Of a stretch of 8,933 nucleotides of DNA, positions 1 through 6,559 are shown piece after piece. The notes beneath the pieces were generated by a model. The model had not been told where the DNA came from, made no database searches, and saw only the letters and a list, made by a program, of their open reading frames with translations. A program made the position numbers and the translations under genes. Location of the stretch: NCBI GenBank assembly GCA_021414165.1, contig JAIOPA010000308.1, positions 1 through 8,933 of the forward strand, read 5' to 3'. Source of the DNA: Candidatus Eiseniibacteriota bacterium. GTDB lineage: Bacteria > Eisenbacteria > RBG-16-71-46. Within the stretch, counting starts at the first letter, position 1, and every line of letters starts with the position of its first letter.

Positions 1-2
1 GC

Positions 3-215
3 CAGGTGCGCATCACGATCCACGATGATGGCCCCGGCATCCCGGCCGACGTGCTCGCCCGGCTCGGCGAGCCGTTCTTCACCACGCGTGCGCAGGGCAC
101 CGGGCTCGGCCTGCACCTGTCGCGCCAGCTCGTGCAGGGCGCGGGCGGCCGTCTGGAGCTGGCGAGCGCGCCGGGCGCGGGCACCACGGTCACGGTGGAG
201 TTCCCCGCCGTATGA
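3..215 (+). CDS. Sensor histidine kinase, C-terminal ATP-binding end (partial)
   Basis: Only the last 70 codons are inside the window; the reading frame is open to the left edge. They encode the end of a HATPase_c domain, which binds ATP and phosphorylates a conserved His in the kinase dimer. Three nucleotide-binding boxes are visible: a G1 box DDGPGIP at 24-44, an F box EPFFTT at 69-86 and a G2 box GTGLGL at 96-113. The usual closing beta strands follow (about TTVTVEFP) before the TGA. The N box, the DHp helix with the phospho-acceptor His, and any sensor or membrane segments lie outside. A complete NtrC-type response regulator begins about 440 nt downstream on the same strand and is the likely partner; this is inferred from proximity. 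The family call is firm, but the sensed signal cannot be read from this fragment. Confidence 0.92.
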   Translation, partial: QVRITIHDDGPGIPADVLARLGEPFFTTRAQGTGLGLHLSRQLVQGAGGRLELASAPGAGTTVTVEFPAV

Positions 216-270
216 GCCGATAACCCATGCGCGGTGAGCTGCCCGGCGTGCCCGGGCCGCCGCGACCGGC

Positions 271-276
271 TAGACT
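271..276 (+). promoter_or_regulatory. Possible -10 element (TAGACT) ahead of the lipoprotein gene
   Basis: TAGACT matches the sigma-70 -10 consensus at four of six positions and lies about 40 nt upstream of the lipoprotein start, in the 100-nt gap after the kinase gene. No convincing -35 is seen at the expected distance. Similar hexamers occur upstream of four other genes in this window, which raises its credibility a little. Confidence 0.3.
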
Positions 277-315
277 GCCCGCCGGACCTGAGGTCGCGAC
301 CCGAGGTGGAGCACG

Positions 316-618
316 ATGACCGCGAAACGCCTACTGAAGCTCTGCGCCGTGATGCTGCTCGCGCTGCCCCTGTTGTCGGGCTGTGCGAAGCGCCATCGCA
401 TCGAGTTCCAGTCCAACACGTGCTGGATCGCCACGATCGACCGGCAGGGCTCCACGGTCATCAATGAATGTGGCAGCATGTCGTTCCGGGTCGCGGGCGA
501 GATCCAGTGCGTCTCGGTCACGAACCTCGCCGACACGGGCTTCGTGCGCGTGCGCATCGACGAGGGCCGTTGGGTCGAGTCGGCGCTGCCGCGCGGCACC
601 GTCGAGGTCTGCCGCTAG
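316..618 (+). CDS. Small cysteine-rich lipoprotein of unknown function
   Basis: The 100-residue product starts with a short basic region (K4, R5, K8) and a hydrophobic core, then the lipobox LLSGC at residues 19-23. C23 is the expected lipidated cysteine, so the mature protein should be an envelope lipoprotein of about 78 residues. The mature part has four further cysteines (C36, C52, C65, C99), an even number compatible with two disulfides. It looks mostly beta (for example TGFVRVRIDEGRWVES near 73-89). The ATG is preceded by a GAGGTGGA Shine-Dalgarno-like stretch at 303-310. It lies between a histidine kinase and its probable response regulator, so a role as an accessory of that system is conceivable, though position is the only support. 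I recognise no named family. Confidence 0.8.
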   Translation: MTAKRLLKLCAVMLLALPLLSGCAKRHRIEFQSNTCWIATIDRQGSTVINECGSMSFRVAGEIQCVSVTNLADTGFVRVRIDEGRWVESALPRGTVEVCR

Positions 619-628
619 CGTACCTGCG

Positions 629-650
629 ATACTCGTCGCGATCAGGGAGA
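629..650 (+). promoter_or_regulatory. Start-deciding Shine-Dalgarno and possible -10 for the NtrC-type regulator
   Basis: An AGGGAGA Shine-Dalgarno at 644-650 sits 8 nt before the GTG at 659. This fixes the regulator's start there rather than at the ATG at 383 of the much longer open frame. A -10-like GATACT at 629-634, preceded by TG one base upstream (extended -10 form), could give the regulator its own transcript in the 40-nt gap after the lipoprotein gene. No clear -35 is visible. Confidence 0.5.
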
Positions 651-658
651 GTCCGCGC

Positions 659-2047
<1,389 letters not shown>

Positions 2048-2089
2048 CGCCGCAGTCCCCGCCGCGAGCGCGCACGGCTGCGGCTCGTG

Positions 2090-2095
2090 TATGCT
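2090..2095 (+). promoter_or_regulatory. Possible -10 element (TATGCT) very close to the ybbR start
   Basis: TATGCT, preceded by G-T-G, sits 9 nt before the ATG at 2105. If it works as a -10 element, transcription would start at about 2101-2103, giving a nearly leaderless mRNA. That fits the absence of a Shine-Dalgarno before the ATG at 2105. No -35 is recognisable. The same hexamer occurs on the - strand at 6151-6156 ahead of the methyltransferase gene. Confidence 0.35.
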
Positions 2096-2104
2096 CGCCG
2101 CCTC

Positions 2105-2773
2105 ATGGGCTACCTGCGCTCGATCCTGTTCGATAACCTTGGCCTCAAGTTCACGGCACTGCTGCTCGCGGTGCTCGTGTACCTGAACGTGTACACCGAC
2201 CGGCCCACGACCATGCTGGTGTCGTTCCCGATCGAGTACACGGCGCTCGAGGACTCGCTCAGCATCCTGGGGCCCGCGCCCTCGGTGGTGCAGGCCGAGC
2301 TGCAGGGCACCGGCAAGCAGCTCATCCTGCTGCGCGTGAAGGAACCGCGCATGAAGCTGTCGCTCGAGGGCGTGCGACGCGGCCGGTTCGAGCGCGCGCT
2401 GTCGGCCTCCGACCTACCGCTCGCGACCGAGTCCGGGATCACGGTCGAGAACCTGGTGGGCCCGCGCGTCATCTCGCTCGAGATCGATCGCACCGCGCAC
2501 CGCGACCTGCCGGTGTCGCCGCGCGTCGAGGGCGCACCCGCGTCGGGCTATGTGTGGCGCGGCGCGGTCACCGTGGACCCCGCCGAGATCCGCGTGACCG
2601 GCCCCGAGCAGGCGCTGCTGGCCCTGGACACCATCGCGTTGGCGGCCGTGCGTATCGACGGCAAGCACGACACGCTGTCGGCGCTGGTCGGTCCCGAGCG
2701 GCTGCCGGACAACTGCCGCGCCGAGCCCGCGGTCGTGCGCGTGCGCATCAAGCTCGACAAGCGCGCCAAGTAG
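2105..2773 (+). CDS. YbbR/CdaR-like membrane-anchored protein
   Basis: A 222-residue protein whose N-terminus (NLGLKFTALLLAVLVYLNVY, residues 11-30) is the typical YbbR-family membrane anchor. Two YbbR-like beta-rich repeats follow, about 36-128 and 131-218. The second carries the characteristic pattern DPAEIRVTGPEQAL near 158-171 and a closing strand VRVRIKL. In Firmicutes, CdaR (YbbR) binds and controls the di-adenylate cyclase CdaA outside the membrane and is encoded between cdaA and glmM. Neither neighbour is visible here, so a c-di-AMP role is only a possibility. I chose the ATG at 2105, giving MGYLRSILFDN, because it starts just before the conserved anchor; an in-frame ATG at 2087 would add six residues. 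No Shine-Dalgarno is evident at either. The gene follows the regulator gene by 57 nt and may be co-transcribed or have its own promoter at 2090. Confidence 0.85.
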   Translation: MGYLRSILFDNLGLKFTALLLAVLVYLNVYTDRPTTMLVSFPIEYTALEDSLSILGPAPSVVQAELQGTGKQLILLRVKEPRMKLSLEGVRRGRFERALSASDLPLATESGITVENLVGPRVISLEIDRTAHRDLPVSPRVEGAPASGYVWRGAVTVDPAEIRVTGPEQALLALDTIALAAVRIDGKHDTLSALVGPERLPDNCRAEPAVVRVRIKLDKRAK

Positions 2774-2788
2774 CCCGCTGCCCAGAGA

Positions 2789-2829
2789 TGCGAACAGGCC
2801 ACCCTCTCTTGGCGAGGATGGCCTTCGCA
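2789..2829 (+). terminator. Long imperfect hairpin 15 nt after ybbR, possible terminator
   Basis: TGCGAA-(CA)-GGCCA at 2789-2801 pairs with TGGCCTTCGCA at 2819-2829: eleven base pairs with a 2-nt bulge. Inside, CCTC (2803-2806) can pair with GAGG (2814-2817) around a 7-nt loop. It begins 15 nt after the ybbR stop codon, a usual terminator position, but no U-tract follows. It may be a U-less terminator, a 3'-end stabiliser or a transcriptional pause signal. Confidence 0.45.
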
Positions 2830-3087
2830 CTTCCAGAGACGCAGCGCGCAGATTCACCAGGCGAACCGATGCTCACGGCCTCCCGTCCCGAGGTAGGGCA
2901 CAAACGCGGAGGGCGATCACGATCGAGAGACCCAGAGGTCCTGTCGCATCGTCCGGGGTCGCGTGTGGCTGCGGCCCCTGAGTTGCTGGTCGGAGGCTCC
3001 CACTCGGTCGCAGGTCTTCGCGAGAGCTCCCTTCCATACTCACAGGTGGGGCGTTTCCCCCGGTGATACACCCCGCGTCGAGTTTTT

Positions 3088-3120
3088 CCCGGGGAGGCGT
3101 CCCCCGACACCATCCCCGGG
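3088..3120 (-). terminator. GC-rich hairpin after the S41 peptidase gene, possible terminator
   Basis: CCCGGGGA (3088-3095) and TCCCCGGG (3113-3120) form a perfect 8-bp inverted repeat with a 17-nt loop. It starts 14 nt past the peptidase stop codon on the - strand. The loop holds a second copy of TCCCC (3100-3104), which can instead pair with GGGGA (3091-3095) around GGCG, so two hairpins compete for one arm. On the - strand it is followed by AAAAAC, not a T-run, so it is not a classic intrinsic terminator. Confidence 0.4.
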
Positions 3121-3134
3121 TGGGCCCTGCCGGG

Positions 3135-4259
3135 CTAGCTGCGCCGGCGGGGCCGTTCGTAGTCCGAGGCGGGGTCGTCGGCCCGCTGCTTGGCGGCGTT
3201 CAACGCCCTCTGCAGGAACGCCTTGTGCTCGTCCGAGCGCGGCTTCTGCAGCAGGTCTTGAATGGCCAGCACCAGCGCCTCGCGCAGTGCCGTGTGCGGC
3301 GGCACGGCCACGTCGGGCTTGACCCCCACGCCCTCCCAGTTGGTCTTGGTGATCGGGTTCACGGCCCGTCCGTCGGCGATGAACGCGGCCATGTGCTCCG
3401 AGAGCCGGTGCATCTCGCCGGGGTTCGCGGCCCCGGCCGTGGTGCCGCCGACCGTGCGGCCCAACTGGTGCGTCTGGATGTCGTAGCTGAACTCCTCGGC
3501 GGCTGAACCCGTGAACGGGCTCGTGAGCACGTAGACGGGTTTGCCGTTGAGCCGCGGCCCCGGCACGAACGGTGACGTGTAGAACTGCCGCAGCGTGGTC
3601 TCGCCGCGCTGCTCGAACGTGTTGAACAGCAGCCGGTCGCCGGGGGCGACCAGGTACGACAGCAACGTGGCGATCATGGCCGGATCGCCGCCGCCGTTGC
3701 GGCGCAGGTCCACGATGAGCGCATCGCAGTTGCCCAGGAAGCTCATGGCCACCGTGGCGCGCTCGTGCGCCTCGGGCAGACTCGAGAAGCTGCGCAGGTC
3801 CAGCAGGCCCACGTTACCCGGCAAGCGCTGCACCGACTCGAACCCGAAGTTCCGCAGCCGCTCGAAGTCGGTCTGCATGCGGATCTCGTCGGCCGAGGGC
3901 TCGTGTGGTTTGAGCACGGGCAGCGGCTCGTGGCGGTAGTGCACGCGCATGTGCAGGTCATGCGTGGTGGCCTGCATGTGCGCGGTGAGCGTGTCGGCCA
4001 GCTCCTTGCTGCTCGTGATGCGGTCGTACTGCTTGCCCGCGGCGCGCTTGCGCAGTGCGCGCGCCAACTCGGCGCCCTTGTCGGCGAAGATGTAGTGGCG
4101 TTGCACCTGCACGGCCAGCGACTCCACCACCGCGGCGCGCGTGGCGGCATCGATCGGCGTGTCGGGATCGTCGGGGCCGCCGGGTGCGAACTGGGCGTGG
4201 GCGGGTGCAGCAAGGAGCAGCGCGAGCAGCGGCAGGATCCAATGGCGTGGCGTGGTCAT
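3135..4259 (-). CDS. Secreted S41-family (IRBP-like) serine peptidase
   Basis: A 374-residue product with an N-terminal signal peptide: R5/H6, a Leu/Ala-rich core, and a probable cleavage after AHA at residues 20-22. An N-terminal helical segment (about 35-135, including QRHYIFADKGAELARAL) resembles the S41 N-terminal domain of the interphotoreceptor retinoid-binding-protein group. The catalytic core follows: NVGLLDLRSF (149-158), ALIVDLRRNGGG (180-191), and the serine motif TSPFTGSAAEEF (246-257), in which S252 is the likely nucleophile. GGTTAGAANPG (271-281) matches the family's next conserved loop. No PDZ domain is inserted, unlike CtpA-type processing proteases. The ATG at 4259 is supported by the signal peptide and by GGAGA at 4265-4269. 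Its Shine-Dalgarno lies just past the tetR stop codon, with only 11 nt between the genes, which suggests co-transcription. It probably acts in the periplasm or outside the cell; the substrate is unknown. Confidence 0.92.
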   Translation of the reverse strand: MTTPRHWILPLLALLLAAPAHAQFAPGGPDDPDTPIDAATRAAVVESLAVQVQRHYIFADKGAELARALRKRAAGKQYDRITSSKELADTLTAHMQATTHDLHMRVHYRHEPLPVLKPHEPSADEIRMQTDFERLRNFGFESVQRLPGNVGLLDLRSFSSLPEAHERATVAMSFLGNCDALIVDLRRNGGGDPAMIATLLSYLVAPGDRLLFNTFEQRGETTLRQFYTSPFVPGPRLNGKPVYVLTSPFTGSAAEEFSYDIQTHQLGRTVGGTTAGAANPGEMHRLSEHMAAFIADGRAVNPITKTNWEGVGVKPDVAVPPHTALREALVLAIQDLLQKPRSDEHKAFLQRALNAAKQRADDPASDYERPRRRS

Positions 4260-4270
4260 GAGCTTCTCCG

Positions 4271-4579
4271 TCAGGAGCTTCTTCGGGGAACAGCGGTGGC
4301 GCGGCGCCTTGGGGCGGTCACGCGGGGCAGGGCGGGGTGGGGGCGGCGTGCGGGGCGGGTCACGGGCGTGCCGAGGGCCTGGATGAGCAGGTCGAGCAGC
4401 GGCTCGAGCCGGGCGGTGAGCGCGTTGCGCTGGCCGAGTTCGCGCACGCTCAGGCTGTAGGGCAGCAGCGCATTGGTGGCGAGCACGAGCGCATGCGCGG
4501 CCTCTTGCGGCCGCGGGTGCAGGCGCCCCGCGGCGATCACGCGCGCCAGGCACTCGGCCTCGGCGGCGAAGTGCTCTGG
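4271..4579 (-). pseudogene. TetR-family regulator, C-terminal half left out of frame by a frameshift
   Basis: The - strand frame from 4579 down to the TGA at 4271-4273 encodes about 102 residues beginning PEHFAAEAECLARVIAAG. It reads like the ligand-binding/dimerisation half of a TetR regulator: amphipathic helices, then ATNALLPYSLSVRELGQ, then LEPLLDLLIQAL. It has no start codon of its own in a sensible place. It joins the DNA-binding half (4926 to 4582) if one base is restored between 4580 and 4579, giving the join MRPEHF and a protein of about 218 residues, normal for the family. The last 33 residues after the final helix (TPVTRP...) are Arg/Pro-rich and look unstructured. A sequencing or assembly error is as likely as a true pseudogene. 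Confidence 0.75.
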
Positions 4580-4926
4580 CGCATGACCGCGAGCTTCTGG
4601 TCGATGCTCGGTGCATGGCGGCGCGCGTAGTCGAAGCGCTCCAGCACGCGTGCCGCGAGCATGGCGCGCACGCGCGCCTGCGGTGTGCCGGGGCCCTCGG
4701 CGATCGCCTGCAGCCGTGCCGACACGCGCTCGGCCATGCGATCGAGGCAGCCCAGCGCCAGCTCGTCCTTGCTGGCGAAGTGCAGGTACACGCTGCCCTT
4801 GCCCACGTTGGCGCGTGCCGCCACGGCAGCCACGGTCATGTGGCGGAAGCCACGCGTGGCGAGCAGGTGATCGGCGGCATCGAGCAATCGCTCGCGTGCG
4901 CCGGGGTCGATCGGTTGCTGGGGCAT
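4537..4926 (-). CDS. TetR-family transcriptional regulator, N-terminal DNA-binding half (frame broken)
   Basis: As read, the frame gives 129 residues. Residues 11-57 are a clear TetR_N helix-turn-helix (RERLLDAADHLLATRGF, then TVAAVAARANVGKGSVYLHFASKDEL split over about 31-55). The protein is good TetR sequence up to about M115 (codon 4584-4582); the last 14 residues (RQSTSPPRPSAWRA) look like out-of-frame readthrough. The natural continuation is found in another frame from 4579 (see the C-terminal remnant). The ATG at 4926 has a strong GGAGG Shine-Dalgarno on its strand (4933-4937), 6 nt away. A perfect inverted repeat 16 nt upstream of the start is the likely operator, implying autorepression together with the downstream peptidase. 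If the frameshift is real, the short product could bind DNA but would lack its effector and dimer domain, so regulation may be lost. Confidence 0.85.
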   Translation of the reverse strand: MPQQPIDPGARERLLDAADHLLATRGFRHMTVAAVAARANVGKGSVYLHFASKDELALGCLDRMAERVSARLQAIAEGPGTPQARVRAMLAARVLERFDYARRHAPSIDQKLAVMRQSTSPPRPSAWRA

Positions 4927-4941
4927 CGGGAACCTCCATCA

Positions 4942-4964
4942 TGACCAGAACAGCATTCTGGTCA
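4942..4964. promoter_or_regulatory. Probable TetR operator: perfect 9-bp inverted repeat
   Basis: TGACCAGAA (4942-4950) and TTCTGGTCA (4956-4964) are perfect inverted copies separated by CAGCA. Length, symmetry and position fit a TetR-family operator. The repeat lies just upstream of the Shine-Dalgarno of tetR, so repressor bound here should block tetR and the S41 gene behind it. A -10-like CATACT on the - strand (4969 to 4964) touches the right arm, which would place the transcription start inside the operator. Confidence 0.8.
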
Positions 4965-4969
4965 GTATG
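4964..4969 (-). promoter_or_regulatory. Possible -10 element (CATACT) for tetR
   Basis: On the - strand CATACT matches the -10 consensus at four of six positions and abuts the tetR operator. The -35 region 17 nt upstream reads ACCTTT, a poor match. The call rests mostly on its position between operator and upstream gene. Confidence 0.3.
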
Positions 4970-4985
4970 ACAGTGCGACGCCCCC

Positions 4986-5038
4986 AAAAGGTTGCAAGAG
5001 GGTGCGTCGGGCTCCCGAGCGCGGCCGAAGCCGCACCC
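4986..5038 (-). terminator. Compound hairpin after the methyltransferase gene, possible terminator
   Basis: Starting 10 nt past the methyltransferase stop on the - strand there are overlapping stems. One is GTGCGGC-TTCG-GCCGCGC (5036 to 5019), with a stable UUCG tetraloop and one G·U pair. A second is a small TCGG/CCGA stem (5018 to 5007). The third is an outer pairing of GGGTGCG with CGCACCC (5038-5032 with 5006-5000) that competes with the first. A short TTTT at 4989-4986 follows after a gap of about ten bases. The hairpins are plain; true termination is uncertain because the T-run is displaced. Confidence 0.45.
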
Positions 5039-5048
5039 AGCGCGTGCG

Positions 5049-6068
5049 CTACTTCTTGCGCGCCGCCACGCGGTAGGCGCGTGCCCAGCGGAACGTGGGG
5101 AACGCGCGCAGGACCGAGTTGACCGTGTTCACCAGGTCGTTCGCCGCGCCGCCGAAATGCGGCAGCGCGCGTGCCTCGAAGCCGCGCTTCTCGAGCCGCG
5201 CGGCCAGGTCGCGCGGATCGAACAACTGCTCGAGGTAATAGCCCCACTCGGGCTCGCGCGGGCATTGGCCGCGGTGATACCGCGAGTCCGGCGCCGGGCC
5301 GCCCGCCAGATGCGCGCCCACGACCTCGTGGATCTGCGCGCGGTCCATGCCCGACGTGCGCTCGGCCAGCGCGCTCACCACCTCGGGCGCCAGCGCGGGG
5401 AAGCGTTCGCGGATCACGCGCTCGCGCCGCGACACCATGGGCTCCGGCACCTCGTGATCGCCGAACATGCCCATGGGGCCATGCTCGAAACGCTCCCAGA
5501 GTTCTTCGGTGTGCGTGCGCGTGGCGGGGTTGGCGCCGTTGTTGCCGTCCGAGATCACCACGTGGCCGCCGGGCTTCAAGACCCGCGCGCATTCATCGAG
5601 GAAGTGATCCACGTCGTAGTAGTGCGAGATCGCCTCGATGCTCATGACCAGGTCGGCGCTGCCGGTGCGCAGCGGCAGGTGCGCCACATCGCCGCGTACC
5701 GGGATCACGCGCGTGGCGAAGTCGGGGAAGTGCTCGCGGTTCACGAGCATGTGCGAACGCACCATGGGCTCGTGCACCTCGACCGACCACACGCGCTCGG
5801 CGCCCCAGGCGGCCAGCAGGTTCGACACCATGCCGAAGCCCGAGCCACCATCGACCACGACCTTGCCCTGCACGCCGCCCACCAGGTCCATGAGCTGCTG
5901 CTTGGCGCGCACCCACGTGCGCAGCATGCCATCGTCGAGCAGGTGCTCACCCAGGTAGCGATGGAACCACGGATCGACGCCGTCGGGCGTGCGCTCGAGT
6001 GCGGCGCGGGCTGCGGCGATGAACGAGGCGGGGGCAGGTACGCCCGCGGGGTTCGGCGTGGTGGGCAT
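5049..6068 (-). CDS. Class I SAM-dependent methyltransferase (Methyltransf_11-like)
   Basis: With the chosen start the protein has 339 residues. A Rossmann-type SAM site is clear: motif I VVVDGGSGFG (70-79), the acidic end of the next strand VEVHE (96-100, E100 likely contacting the ribose), GDVAHLPL (126-133), SADLVMSIEAISHYYD (137-152), and the post-motif segment ECARVLKPGGHVVISDGNNG (159-178). About 160 residues follow that I cannot place, with a Trp/Tyr segment EPEWGYYLEQLFDP near 272-285 and a GF.AR..PHFGGA close reminiscent of small-molecule methyltransferases. The substrate is unknown. The start is uncertain: ATG at 6068 has no Shine-Dalgarno. Alternatives at 6149 and 6155 add a Pro/Ala-rich stretch that looks noncoding and would overlap the possible -10 at 6151-6156. 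The frame stays open to 6485, as is common at this GC content. It transcribes away from rho. Confidence 0.85.
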   Translation of the reverse strand: MPTTPNPAGVPAPASFIAAARAALERTPDGVDPWFHRYLGEHLLDDGMLRTWVRAKQQLMDLVGGVQGKVVVDGGSGFGMVSNLLAAWGAERVWSVEVHEPMVRSHMLVNREHFPDFATRVIPVRGDVAHLPLRTGSADLVMSIEAISHYYDVDHFLDECARVLKPGGHVVISDGNNGANPATRTHTEELWERFEHGPMGMFGDHEVPEPMVSRRERVIRERFPALAPEVVSALAERTSGMDRAQIHEVVGAHLAGGPAPDSRYHRGQCPREPEWGYYLEQLFDPRDLAARLEKRGFEARALPHFGGAANDLVNTVNSVLRAFPTFRWARAYRVAARKK

Positions 6069-6150
6069 GGGCTCGGGGGGAGTCGGGTTCGCGGCGAGCC
6101 GGGCAGCGGGTCCCGGCGGGAGCCCGCGCGCATACGGCGCGGACCCCATG

Positions 6151-6156
6151 AGCATA
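6151..6156 (-). promoter_or_regulatory. Possible -10 element (TATGCT) for the methyltransferase gene
   Basis: On the - strand the sequence reads TATGCTC, identical to the putative -10 of ybbR at 2090-2096. It would start transcription near 6145 and leave a leader of about 75 nt before the ATG at 6068, which favours that start over the ATGs at 6155 and 6149. No -35 is obvious. Confidence 0.3.
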
Positions 6157-6186
6157 GCGCGAGCGTGACCACCGCACGAAACAGAA

Positions 6187-6217
6187 CCGGCGCCGCGGCT
6201 CTCGGCCGCAGCGCCGG
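6187..6217 (-). terminator. Strong GC hairpin followed by a T-rich run on the - strand
   Basis: CCGGCGC (6187-6193) pairs with GCGCCGG (6211-6217), and GCGGC (6195-6199) with GCCGC (6205-6209), with one C/A mismatch and a 5-nt loop. On the - strand TTCTGTTTC follows directly, which resembles an intrinsic terminator. No gene ends just before it on that strand. It might shield the methyltransferase gene from antisense transcription from the rho promoter region, or act as an attenuator if that gene is transcribed from further upstream. Confidence 0.35.
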
Positions 6218-6522
6218 AACACATCACGGACCCGTGAGCCGCGCTGGAGATGGCAGGCTCGGATGGTGGGACGCAGCCCCCGGGGTACCGCACCCAGAGG
6301 ACTGTGCAACCTCGGTGCCATGCCGCTGGTACCCGTCGCGCGCCACCGGCAACGCAGGCACGACCCCGGGAGTGGCCCCGGAAGCCGCCCATTGCGCGCC
6401 ATGGCCCACCGACCCCGCCGCGAAGTGCCCGCTCGCGGGGACCAATCTGCACGGCAGGAGCAGTCGCTGTGTAGCCCGGGAACACCGGCGCAAATAACCC
6501 ACGCTGGCACGATTCCAGAGTC

Positions 6523-6553
6523 TTGACACCCCTTGCTGTGGGCCCCTAAATTT
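6523..6553 (+). promoter_or_regulatory. rho promoter
   Basis: A perfect -35 TTGACA (6523-6528) is followed after 18 nt by TAAATT (6547-6552; four of six matches to TATAAT). The same bases also fit the Bacteroidota-type -7 element TAnnTTTG except for its last base (TAAATTTC, 6547-6554). This is the most AT-rich spot in the area. Transcription should begin at about 6558-6560, giving rho a leader of about 305 nt. A 6-bp inverted pair CCCTTG/CAAGGG (6530-6535, 6554-6559) flanks the -10 and may be chance. Confidence 0.7.
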
Positions 6554-6559
6554 CAAGGG

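Larger units (their letters stand above)
2774..3134. other. Convergent intergenic region, 361 nt, no gene recognised
   Basis: This stretch lies between the 3' ends of ybbR (+) and the S41 peptidase gene (-). It holds a hairpin at each end (2789-2829 and 3088-3120) and a small GACC/GGTC hairpin at 2929-2940. Hand counting of 2821-3060 gives about 66% GC, not clearly different from coding DNA. Open frames cross it on both strands (+ 2554-3066, - 2748-3113), but neither product resembles a protein I know. I found no tRNA-like cloverleaf and no recognisable structured-RNA motif. Confidence 0.6.
6069..6522. other. Divergent intergenic region between the methyltransferase gene and rho
   Basis: This gap of about 450 nt carries the upstream regions of both genes. 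It contains a strong hairpin (6187-6217), a small palindromic stem TCACGG-AC-CCGTGA (6224-6237), a 7-bp inverted pair GGGTACC/GGTACCC around 6284-6332 and a -10-like TATGCT on the - strand (6151-6156). Long frames cross it, but their products are Pro/Arg/Ala-rich and look like GC-driven artefacts. I compared it by eye with the TPP, FMN and cobalamin riboswitch boxes and saw none. Confidence 0.5.

Noticed and set aside
383..658. N-terminal extension of the response regulator frame back to 383
   Set aside because: It overlaps the lipoprotein gene out of frame, is Ser/Arg-rich, and the receiver domain starts exactly at the GTG at 659 behind a good Shine-Dalgarno.
2748..3113. 121-codon - strand frame in the convergent spacer
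   Set aside because: It overlaps the 3' end of ybbR, lacks any recognised domain and has no Shine-Dalgarno; not enough support to call a gene.
4992..6497. 501-codon + strand frame opposite the methyltransferase gene
   Set aside because: It is the His/Arg/Val-rich mirror of a clearly coding - strand gene, a usual artefact at high GC.
6069..6522. Riboswitch in the leader of the methyltransferase gene
   Set aside because: I looked for TPP, FMN and cobalamin boxes on both strands and found no convincing match; the stems present are generic.
6530..6559. CCCTTG/CAAGGG inverted repeat around the rho -10 as an operator
   Set aside because: Six-base arms 18 nt apart are easily due to chance and no regulator gene points to it.
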